64,000 bases of DNA from DAIOEK01 sp964648485 (lineage in GTDB: Bacteria > Chloroflexota > Anaerolineae > Anaerolineales > Anaerolineaceae): NCBI GenBank assembly GCA_964648485.1, contig CAZYOF010000008.1, forward strand, positions 62,001 to 126,000, written 5' to 3'. Every line of letters starts with the position of its first letter. The stretch's first letter is position 1. Made by a program: the position numbers and the translations under genes. Below the pieces are notes generated by a model. The model saw nothing but the letters and a program-made list of their open reading frames with translations. It was not told where the DNA came from and searched no databases. This document shows, piece by piece, positions 33,315 to 40,537 of the stretch.

Positions 33315-33343
33315 AATAAAAAAGCCCTGAATTTTTCAGGGCT
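33315..33343 (-). terminator. Terminator after the triple-domain secreted protein gene
   Basis: AGCCCTGAA (33323-33331) and TTCAGGGCT (33335-33343) form a 9-bp stem. On the minus strand it is followed by six or more T (33315-33322). It is 20 bp after the stop at 33364. Confidence 0.85.
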
Positions 33344-33363
33344 GGTTAAGAAAATTTCAGTTA

Positions 33364-34539
33364 TCAGGGAGCTGCTGTCGCTGTAGGTTGTACAGCAGTT
33401 GGGGCAGGCGTGGGCGACATCGTGGTTGATGCAGCGGGGGTAATTACAACCTCCTCAAAGGGATAATCACTATTGAAGAAGAAGTTGTAGGCAAAGTATC
33501 CGGTTTTTGTGCCGGTTAGTCTGACGGCGATCTGATGTACATCCTTCAGGTCTTCAGGGATGGTAAACGATGATTCCAATGAACCGCCTTTAGAAGCATC
33601 CAGGGTTCCAGCTTTGACTGGTTCAAATGATCCATCCTGATAGTTACTCAGCATGACATCAAAGATTTCTCCCTCGGGTAAGTTTTCAGCCATGATTGTG
33701 ACATTGGTATTTTTCTTTACTTTTGAAATCGTGAAGTATGGGTACCCTGAATAGGTGCTGGTAGTGGATGAAGTATCGGTAACAGTGGCACTGGCTTCTG
33801 GGGTGGTTACAGTGGTCTCATCCGCAGGGGTGAATGTTGAATTATAAAAGTAGTTATACGCGTAATAAATAGATGAAGTGCTTTCCATACGGATGGAGAT
33901 CATATAAGCGCCTTTGAAATCTTCTGGAATGGTGTAAGTAGCTTTAAACTCACCTTTCGATCCAGTTTTCTGGCTGGCTGTTTTAACTCCACCCATACCC
34001 ATCGAACCATATACACCCATCAATACATCATATTCAGCGTCCTTTGGAAATCCAACGCCTTGAACGGTTATGGATTTATCCATATCGACACTGGTGATAG
34101 TGAAAGAGGGATGGAAGACTTCTTCGCTTTCTTCTGTTACAGGTTCTGTGGTTGCATCAGCCGCTGGTACAGCAGCATTCTTGAACCAGTTATAAGCATA
34201 GTAACCTGATTCCTTGTTCTCTAAACGTATCGAAAGCATTTCTACATCTTTCAATTCCACTGGAATATTAAATGTTGCTGTAAAAGTGCCGCCTTTATCA
34301 GAGTCTTGGGTTGCGACTTTAACACCATCGACTCCATAGCTACCATAGCGCCCGATCAGGACATCAAATTCCATCTCCGCAGGAAAATCATATGTTTGAA
34401 TAGTTACAACCGCGCCTGGAACCACACTGACAATACTAAATGTAGGGATTTTGTTGGCGTTTACAATGCTCACTCCAGTAGGAATCGCAAGGGCAGCTAC
34501 AATTGCCAGAACAAGGATAATCTTGAGAGTTTTAGACAT
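33364..34539 (-). CDS. Secreted protein with three homologous about 100-aa domains
   Basis: A 391-aa protein from ATG 34539, where GGGAG precedes (earlier in-frame ATGs up to 34650 give no signal peptide). An N-terminal hydrophobic signal segment (MSKTLKIILVLAIVAALAI) is followed by three copies of a beta-domain. Each starts F-x-I-x-x-V and contains the FDV-like strand (FDVLIGRYGSYG, YDVLMGVYGSMG, FDVMLSNYQDGS), KGG/KGEF, IP-E-D/E-L/F-K and YAYN(W/Y/F)F. Ser/Thr/Pro-rich linkers (ATTEPVTEESEE, TPEASATVTDTSST) separate them, and the tail is Thr/Pro-rich. I do not recognise the domain. It is probably an exported, extended surface or binding protein. Confidence 0.75.
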   Translation of the reverse strand: MSKTLKIILVLAIVAALAIPTGVSIVNANKIPTFSIVSVVPGAVVTIQTYDFPAEMEFDVLIGRYGSYGVDGVKVATQDSDKGGTFTATFNIPVELKDVEMLSIRLENKESGYYAYNWFKNAAVPAADATTEPVTEESEEVFHPSFTITSVDMDKSITVQGVGFPKDAEYDVLMGVYGSMGMGGVKTASQKTGSKGEFKATYTIPEDFKGAYMISIRMESTSSIYYAYNYFYNSTFTPADETTVTTPEASATVTDTSSTTSTYSGYPYFTISKVKKNTNVTIMAENLPEGEIFDVMLSNYQDGSFEPVKAGTLDASKGGSLESSFTIPEDLKDVHQIAVRLTGTKTGYFAYNFFFNSDYPFEEVVITPAASTTMSPTPAPTAVQPTATAAP

Positions 34540-34608
34540 TTTCTTCTCCCGGTACGGTAGTACCTGTTCTCGTAATATCATATCTGTTGGTGCATTATGC
34601 ATGCCTCG

Positions 34609-34632
34609 TGAACGATTCACACATGATTCACC
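34609..34632. promoter_or_regulatory. GATTCAC repeats in the divergent intergenic region
   Basis: GTGAACGATTCAC (inverted GTGAA/TTCAC) is followed by a second GATTCAC, a cluster between the divergent 33364 gene and the foldase gene. It could be a shared operator. No regulator is assigned. Confidence 0.3.
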
Positions 34633-34674
34633 GTTACAATAATGATGCAATTATTATACCTATAATGGATGAGG

Positions 34675-34680
34675 TATAAT
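34675..34680 (+). promoter_or_regulatory. TATAAT seven bases before the foldase ATG
   Basis: A perfect TATAAT ends seven bases before the ATG at 34688, with another TATAAT at 34661-34666. The -35 regions are poor. If the nearer one works, the mRNA would be leaderless; a distant GAGG (34671-34674) is the only ribosome-site-like stretch. Confidence 0.4.
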
Positions 34681-34687
34681 CGGTTGC

Positions 34688-35587
34688 ATGCATCGAAAAA
34701 TTTGGATTATCTATCTCATTTTTGTTGTGGGTATGACAGCCTGCAATTCTCAGGCTTCTCTCACCCCTGCAGTCCAGGAAACGATCCCCTCAGAGGTATC
34801 TGAACAGGTAACGGTTCAACCAACCGAAACGCCTGAACCAATGGCAGCCAGAGTTAATGGCTATGTAATATCGCTTGAAGATTACCAATCAGAACTAGCC
34901 AGGTACGAATTAACTCTCGATGGTACACCACAAAGTGATGCAGAAGTACCTTCCTCACAAATAGTTATTCAAAGCATGATCGAAGATGTTTTACTTAAAC
35001 AGGGTGCAGACGAGAATGGATATAAACCTGACCCGGAAATTCTTCAACAAAAATTGGATGAGATTATCAATCGAATAGGTGGAAATACTGTATTCGATGG
35101 TTGGATGCAAAAATTCGGCTACAACATGGATAGCTTTAAGAAGGCTCTGGAAATTTCTATAGCTTCTGCTTGGATGCGCGATCGGATTATATCTGAGATT
35201 CCAAATGAAGCTGAGCAGGTTCATGCCTTACAAATTCTTGTTCTGAGTGAACCAGAAGCGCAGGGGGTACTGCAACAGGTCCGTACTGGTGCAGATTTTG
35301 CAACATTAGCAGAACAATACGATCCAATAACCAAAGGCGATTTGGGCTGGTTTCCTCGCGGGTATCTGCTTCAACCAGCAGTGGAAGAAGCTGCTTTCAG
35401 CCTGCAGATCGGTGCTACCAGTGAAGTGATCGCCACTGCAAGTGGATATCATATCATCCAGGTGGTCGACCGGGAGGAAGATCATTCCTTATCGGCTGAT
35501 ACGTATGCAGCTCTACAACGTCTTGCTCTGAAAAATTGGATCGAAACCAGGAAAGATAACAGCCAAATAGAGATTTTTACTCAGTGA
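34688..35587 (+). CDS. SurA/PrsA-type peptidyl-prolyl isomerase lipoprotein
   Basis: A 299-aa protein with a lipoprotein signal (VVGMTACNSQ, Cys19). The N-terminal SurA-like helical region (residues about 55-175) is followed by a parvulin PPIC domain (VHALQILVLSEPEAQGVLQQVRTGADFATLAEQYDP, DLGWFPRGYL, YHIIQVVDREE). It should help fold exported proteins outside the membrane. The next gene overlaps its stop (GTG 35584) and the divergent gene encodes a secreted multi-domain protein. That neighbourhood suits a secretion-folding role. Confidence 0.9.
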   Translation: MHRKIWIIYLIFVVGMTACNSQASLTPAVQETIPSEVSEQVTVQPTETPEPMAARVNGYVISLEDYQSELARYELTLDGTPQSDAEVPSSQIVIQSMIEDVLLKQGADENGYKPDPEILQQKLDEIINRIGGNTVFDGWMQKFGYNMDSFKKALEISIASAWMRDRIISEIPNEAEQVHALQILVLSEPEAQGVLQQVRTGADFATLAEQYDPITKGDLGWFPRGYLLQPAVEEAAFSLQIGATSEVIATASGYHIIQVVDREEDHSLSADTYAALQRLALKNWIETRKDNSQIEIFTQ

Positions 35588-36378
35588 TCGCTCCGCCTAA
35601 TCAATCTGATTTTGAATATGATAATGACTTGGTTTCACCTGTTAAGGAGAAAAAAGGTATCTCAGATATTGTCTGGAATAGACTATCGATGGCTTTGGGT
35701 ATCGGAGCGATTTTATTGGGGCTGTTCTATATCTGGATTTATATCAACCCTTATGCATTCATCAATCCGTATCCGCCTGCTATAATCCCACCCACATTTA
35801 TCGTTCCCACGAATACCCCTACCCTAACCTTTACAAATACGCCCGAAATTTCATCAACGCCATCCCCCACCCCAACCCTACAACCTACTGATACCCCTGT
35901 TCCCAGTCCGACCCATTCACCAGCAACAGAAATTGCGCTATTGATTCCAACACTTGAAATCACTGTATCAGGTACTGCGCCTACCTCGCCTGGACCCTAT
36001 TCCTATGCTGTGGTTCCTGGTAATCCTATCGCAATTTCAAGCGCAATTATGCGACCCGATGACGAATGCAAATGGATGGGTGTTGCAGGTCAGGTTGTGG
36101 ATATGAATGATTCTCCAGTTGTAGGATTGCGTATTCAGTTATATGGGACGTTTAAAGGGAAGGTGAAGGCAATCACCAGTCTGAGTGGTACAGTCAATCG
36201 CTATGGTCCAGCTGGTTATGAGATTACGATTAATGATACCCCGGTGGAAACCTATAACACGCTGTGGGTTCAATTGTTTAATCAGGCAGGCGGAGCTATT
36301 TCTGATAAAGTCTATCTTAAGACTTATGCCAGTTGTGACAAAAACTTAATTATTGTTAACTTCAAACAGGTGAAATAG
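35584..36378 (+). CDS. Membrane-anchored protein with Thr/Pro linker and C-terminal beta-domain
   Basis: A 264-aa protein starting at GTG 35584, overlapping the foldase stop by 4 bp. It has a cytoplasmic N-terminus, one TM helix (about 36-54), a Thr/Ser/Pro-rich spacer (about 68-118), then a C-terminal domain of about 100 aa with strand pattern of a carboxypeptidase-regulatory-like (CarboxypepD_reg) fold and two Cys (DDECKW and ASCDK) that could form a disulfide. Function is unknown; the spacer is typical of surface-exposed proteins of this group. Confidence 0.7.
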   Translation: MIAPPNQSDFEYDNDLVSPVKEKKGISDIVWNRLSMALGIGAILLGLFYIWIYINPYAFINPYPPAIIPPTFIVPTNTPTLTFTNTPEISSTPSPTPTLQPTDTPVPSPTHSPATEIALLIPTLEITVSGTAPTSPGPYSYAVVPGNPIAISSAIMRPDDECKWMGVAGQVVDMNDSPVVGLRIQLYGTFKGKVKAITSLSGTVNRYGPAGYEITINDTPVETYNTLWVQLFNQAGGAISDKVYLKTYASCDKNLIIVNFKQVK

Positions 36379-36380
36379 AA

Positions 36381-37574
36381 TTACTTTTCCCCTATTTTTA
36401 AGATGGGAATTTGATTTCCTCTGCTAAATAATCCACCAATTCCACTGGATACAGGATCCATTACTTTGCTGTTTGCGAAATAGCCAAAATCAAATTCTGT
36501 CATTTCGCCAGAAACCTTACCGGGGACAGGCATTAACCTTGCGGTGAGAGGTTTTTGCAGGCGTGTGGATAATGCGGTTACATCCAGCAAAATGGAAGCT
36601 ATCTGAGCAGCAGAAACATCTCCAGGCAAGGGAATACAATCCAATCCTGTACCGCACACTGTTGAATATAGCAGTAACTGTTGAATAGAAATATTTCCTG
36701 ACGCGTTTCTAACTGCAAGGCGGGAATCCTCTAATATGGGCAGCATTAAACCATTGAAGCCGGTGCGCCTGAATTTTGTTTGATCCAATATGGACATCAG
36801 ATATGCTGATGCCGCCAGGGATCCGGCTAGCCCATAAGCAGGAATACCAAGAGCTTCCAATGCAGCACCAATAGATCGGCTATCTTCAGGAAACGGTGCA
36901 AGTGTAAAGTCAATTCCATGGAATAATTCACCAGCGGCAGAAACACAGCTTTTTTCAATCTCCCGGCTGGTTTCTTCAATGGCTGAAATTAATTTCTTGG
37001 AAGCATGGATGGGCGAACCTGATTCTTCAAAGATCTTAATCGCAAGATCGGCGGCTTCCATCGCGATACCAAATCCTGGTTGTACTGGATCTGTGTAAGC
37101 AGCCGGAAAAAATGGACAATTGGGTTTAACATTTGCCAATCCAGCAAAACGAAGATTGGTAAACCCCTTTTCGTCAGTATGGCTGTTATTTAGAATTACC
37201 TCGCCAACCTGATGTAACCATTCCAGGTTGATAGGGCTTGTGATTGAAGATAAATGGCAGGTGCAGAAAGTATTCTTGGTATTTTGTAAGATTTGCGCAA
37301 CCTGATTTAAACCTTTGTTATTGCCTGCGGGAACAGGACCAATTGAGAGGTAATCAAATCCCGCTTGATTTACTAATTTTTCAACCCCAATGATATTTTC
37401 GACTGCATCATCGCCTAGCCATTGGGTAAAGGATGGCATTGCTGCTCGCACTGTCTGTACTTCATAACCAGCTTTTTCAAGATTCTCTCTGATTACCTGT
37501 GCAGTAGAGGAATACTTTTGGATCGCTTGTTCGCTTGTCTCTGGAATAAATGCGGTGATGGAACGAATTCTCAT
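36381..37574 (-). CDS. DUF711 family protein
   Basis: A 397-aa protein with the DUF711 pattern: FIPETSEQ, FDYLSIGPVPAG, NLRFAGLANVKPNCPFFPAAY, GIDFTLAPFPEDSRSIGAALEALG, YSTVCGTGLDCIPLPGDVSAAQIASILLDV and the C-terminal LMPVPGKVSGEMTEFDFGYF. The family has no settled function, but fold data place related proteins near pyruvate-formate-lyase-like glycyl-radical folds. It overlaps the TrmH stop by 4 bp. Confidence 0.85.
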   Translation of the reverse strand: MRIRSITAFIPETSEQAIQKYSSTAQVIRENLEKAGYEVQTVRAAMPSFTQWLGDDAVENIIGVEKLVNQAGFDYLSIGPVPAGNNKGLNQVAQILQNTKNTFCTCHLSSITSPINLEWLHQVGEVILNNSHTDEKGFTNLRFAGLANVKPNCPFFPAAYTDPVQPGFGIAMEAADLAIKIFEESGSPIHASKKLISAIEETSREIEKSCVSAAGELFHGIDFTLAPFPEDSRSIGAALEALGIPAYGLAGSLAASAYLMSILDQTKFRRTGFNGLMLPILEDSRLAVRNASGNISIQQLLLYSTVCGTGLDCIPLPGDVSAAQIASILLDVTALSTRLQKPLTARLMPVPGKVSGEMTEFDFGYFANSKVMDPVSSGIGGLFSRGNQIPILKIGEK

Positions 37575-38350
37575 TTCTGGCTCCGTTGACGAACAATCTC
37601 GAAAATAAAAATGGCTGCAGCACTTGCAGCATTCAAGCTCTCAAACCCCCCATGCATAGGTATGCGGATGGTTTCATTTGCGCAGGCATGGGCTTCCCGG
37701 CTAGCCCCTTCCGCTTCGTTACTGATGATAAGCGCTGTTCCCTTGTTAAAATCCGTTTGCCACAATGTTCTTTTTCCATCAGTAGCAGAGCTGTACACCA
37801 GCAGATGATTTTCCTTTGCCTTTTGAGTGATTTCTTCCCATCCCATACTATAGATCGGTAACCTGAAGTGTGCACCCATGCCTGCCCGCAGCACCTTGGG
37901 TGAAAACGGATCAACTGTACCGGGTGATATCCAAACAGCCTGTGCACCCGCAGATGCAGCTGTCCTGAGTATGGTTCCAAGGTTGCCCGGATCGCGTAAT
38001 GCATCAATGATGAGGATAAAATCGGGTTCTTCCGGTTCTGGTAGAACGGTTTTTTTACAGACTGCCAGGATCCCTTGCGACTGTTCTGTATCGCTGATAT
38101 TGTTGAGGATATCCCGTTTAACCTCCAGACACTCAACACCACCCTGCCTGAATCCATCTACCAGCGAAAGACCGCGTGCAGAAAGGTCATCTCCAAAAAA
38201 TACACGATCCACTGGCCATTGGGTGTTTACCACTTCTTCAACCAACCTCACACCTTCAGCAACAAAAACCTGGTCTGCTTCTCGATCTTTTGCACGGCTC
38301 AAATATGAACGGACTGCTTGAAGATGGGGATTATGGATTGAGGTAATCAT
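37571..38350 (-). CDS. SpoU/TrmH-family RNA 2'-O-methyltransferase
   Basis: A 259-aa protein with an N-terminal L30e-like substrate-binding domain and a C-terminal SPOUT knot: LIIDALRDPGNLGTILRTAASAG (motif 1), LIISNEAEGAS (motif 2) and IRIPMHGGFESLNAASAAAIFIFE (motif 3). It transfers methyl to a ribose 2'-O of rRNA or tRNA; the target base is unclear. It overlaps the macro-domain stop by 4 bp and the DUF711 start by 4 bp. Confidence 0.9.
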   Translation of the reverse strand: MITSIHNPHLQAVRSYLSRAKDREADQVFVAEGVRLVEEVVNTQWPVDRVFFGDDLSARGLSLVDGFRQGGVECLEVKRDILNNISDTEQSQGILAVCKKTVLPEPEEPDFILIIDALRDPGNLGTILRTAASAGAQAVWISPGTVDPFSPKVLRAGMGAHFRLPIYSMGWEEITQKAKENHLLVYSSATDGKRTLWQTDFNKGTALIISNEAEGASREAHACANETIRIPMHGGFESLNAASAAAIFIFEIVRQRSQK

Positions 38351-38904
38351 GAGCTGCTGCCAAGTTCACTCAAAAATGGCTGGTAGTAATTCTCATTGAT
38401 TAAAATGATACGAATTAGTTGGATGGAAAGGTCAGATCTGTGTTCCATCCATTGTTTGATGGTGTGAATGATAATCCGGGCGGCTCTTTCTTTTGGAAAA
38501 CCGTAAATTCCAGTTGAGATTGCCGGAAAGGATATGCTTTCCAGGTGCAGTGAGTTAGCCAGATCCAAAGCCCCTTTAACTGCTTCCATCAGTTTTCGGT
38601 CTTCTTCCCCTTCCCCCCAGATGGGTCCTACGGCGTGGATAATATGTTTTGCAGGTAGGTTACCCGCGCTTGTGAGTGCTGGCGAAGCATGCTGTACTCT
38701 CTGATGTAGGCGGATCCACTCATCGCTCTCACGCTGGATAATACTTCCCCCTTTTCTAACAATTGCACCCGCAACACCTCCGCCGTGTTGCAGGTACGCG
38801 TTTGCAGCGTTCACAATCGCATCCACATGCTCTTCCGTTAGATCGCCGATGCAGATTTCCAGCTTGATATTGTTAATTATTACAGAATCTAAGCACTGAT
38901 TCAT
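38347..38904 (-). CDS. Macro-domain protein (ADP-ribosyl hydrolase family)
   Basis: A 185-aa single macro domain: ICIGDLTEEHVDAIVNAANAYLQHGGGVAGAIVRKGG (ADP-ribose pocket, catalytic Asn in NAANAYL) and SISFPAISTGIYGFPKERAA (phosphate loop). It likely removes ADP-ribose from proteins or hydrolyses O-acetyl-ADP-ribose. First gene of an overlapping macro/TrmH/DUF711 row. The ADP-ribosylation source is unknown. Confidence 0.92.
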   Translation of the reverse strand: MNQCLDSVIINNIKLEICIGDLTEEHVDAIVNAANAYLQHGGGVAGAIVRKGGSIIQRESDEWIRLHQRVQHASPALTSAGNLPAKHIIHAVGPIWGEGEEDRKLMEAVKGALDLANSLHLESISFPAISTGIYGFPKERAARIIIHTIKQWMEHRSDLSIQLIRIILINENYYQPFLSELGSSS

Positions 38905-38940
38905 ATGATGATTCTAGCATATCTTCCCCTCTTCTGGATG

Positions 38941-39150
38941 TCATTCTCTTATGTGATAGCCCATTTTTTCGATTGCTTTCAGGATGTGTTCCTCTGGAAT
39001 GAGCTGGTCATCAAAATTGATGACCAGCTTCTGTTGACGAAGGTTCGCCTGGATGTCGTGGATTCCAGGGAGTTCATCTTGCAGACCTTCCAGATGTAGC
39101 ACGCACATATTGCATTCCATATTTGATATAGCATATTCTTTTTTCATCAT
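38941..39150 (-). CDS. Heavy-metal-associated (HMA) domain protein, copper-chaperone-like
   Basis: About 69 aa from ATG 39150, with AGTAGGAT ahead. A single ferredoxin-like HMA domain with EYAISNMECNMCVLHLEGL, where the MxCxxC loop reads M-E-C-N-M-C, binds soft metals such as Cu(I). It follows the SafE-cupredoxin gene by 7 bp and is divergent from the copper ATPase, so it probably ferries Cu within this system. Confidence 0.8.
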   Translation of the reverse strand: MMKKEYAISNMECNMCVLHLEGLQDELPGIHDIQANLRQQKLVINFDDQLIPEEHILKAIEKMGYHIRE

Positions 39151-39157
39151 GGATATC

Positions 39158-40375
39158 CTACTCAGCCACAATTACACCGGTGAACATACCCATAGAGCAT
39201 GAATAGGGTAGTTGCTCTCCTGATTGAAGGGCGGGTATCTCAATGGTCTGTAAATCGGTTGGTTTTAATGTCAGGCTGACACCAATATTGGGGATGACAA
39301 TAGCCAGTGCACATGAAAAGACTCCGTCACTTCTAAATGTAATCCTGGTGGGCTGGTCAGCATGGATGGTCAACCTTTCGGGAGAGTAGCTTGTATTCAT
39401 CACCTGGATAGTGTATTCATTGAACGGTTTATTCTCTGCTATTGTAGGTTGTTGGGTCGGCGATATTGGTAAGATCGGCGCTTGGATATCACTTCTTTCC
39501 GAAGTCCGATTCCCCATCATCCCGCAATTGCATCCAGCTCTGGGTGGCTCAAAAGCGTTACTGCCATACTGGGTTTTGGGAGATGTTATTGGTAGTGAAA
39601 CCACGGGATCATTTGAAATGATGCTAGCTGCTTGTACAGGTTGAGCCTGAAGAATTTTTATTATCCGCTCCACAGTAAACGGAAAACCGGCTAAATTCAA
39701 ACCGGTATTGATTGCTACTAATCCAAGGACCAGAACAACGATAGCTACAAATCGGGAAAAATACTGCTCCAGACGTGCTCCAAGTCTGGTTGCGAAGTAT
39801 GCCACGACAAAGAAAACGGGTGAGGTTCCCAGAACAAAAGCAAACATCAACGCTGCCCCGGTCAGTGGATTTCCACTTGCCATTGCTGTCACCATCATCA
39901 CCTGGGTGATACCACACGGGATCAGGACAGTTAACGCACCCAGAAAAATTGGGGTCAAGATGGCTTCTCCATTTCGGGATACCTTCCGAATGAGTTTTCT
40001 TATGAAAGCGGGTGGTTCAATATTAAAAAATCGAAAGACTGGGTGAATATTAAGTAATCTTCCAGCTTGTCCAAGCATAAATATGCCTATGCCAATCTGT
40101 AGTATTGATCTGGCGATGGGGGATAACTGAATCAATGACCCAATCCAGCCAAGCAGGAATCCGAGAGTGGTATAAGCAGTTAATTTTGAGAATAAAAACC
40201 AGATGATGGGAGAAGATGCGGAAGGCTTGGTTGCATTGATATTGGTTTCGGCACCACCCAGATCCTTTTCGATGTGATGTGCAATAGAACTGGCCAGCAA
40301 TCCACCTTGAACAGCAAGACAGCTTAACCCGCCGGTTGTCAGACCGGTAATAAATGCCAGAAAGATTTCAGCCAT
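39158..40375 (-). CDS. SafE/UreH-like membrane protein with C-terminal cupredoxin domain
   Basis: A 405-aa protein. The N-terminus has about six TM helices like sulfite exporter SafE/UreH/DsbD-like families (FITGLTTGGLSCLAVQGGLLASSI, PCGITQVMMVTAMASG). A variable linker follows, with a Cys-rich GCNCGMM region (res about 285). Residues about 320-405 resemble a cupredoxin (IQVMNTSYSPERLTIHADQPTRITFRSD ... YSCSMGMFTGVI, with Cys and Met ligands). It is cotranscribed with the HMA chaperone and divergent from copA, so it probably moves or binds copper at the membrane. Confidence 0.8.
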   Translation of the reverse strand: MAEIFLAFITGLTTGGLSCLAVQGGLLASSIAHHIEKDLGGAETNINATKPSASSPIIWFLFSKLTAYTTLGFLLGWIGSLIQLSPIARSILQIGIGIFMLGQAGRLLNIHPVFRFFNIEPPAFIRKLIRKVSRNGEAILTPIFLGALTVLIPCGITQVMMVTAMASGNPLTGAALMFAFVLGTSPVFFVVAYFATRLGARLEQYFSRFVAIVVLVLGLVAINTGLNLAGFPFTVERIIKILQAQPVQAASIISNDPVVSLPITSPKTQYGSNAFEPPRAGCNCGMMGNRTSERSDIQAPILPISPTQQPTIAENKPFNEYTIQVMNTSYSPERLTIHADQPTRITFRSDGVFSCALAIVIPNIGVSLTLKPTDLQTIEIPALQSGEQLPYSCSMGMFTGVIVAE

Positions 40376-40537
40376 TATTAAACTCCATAGAATGAGGTCT
40401 TTATGGGCTTCAGTTTATCTTTCAGGTTATGCAAAACAATAGCGATTAATACCTATTGAGTCCTAAAATAAGATTGGATATATTTGTCGATAACCGGTGC
40501 ATCTATGCGCGGATTTAATGGAAGATTTGGAGTGTTA

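Noticed and set aside
34540..34650. Upstream ATG at 34650 for the three-domain secreted protein
   Set aside because: The extra residues are hydrophilic and would hide the signal peptide; ATG 34539 has a GGGAG site and begins right at the signal.
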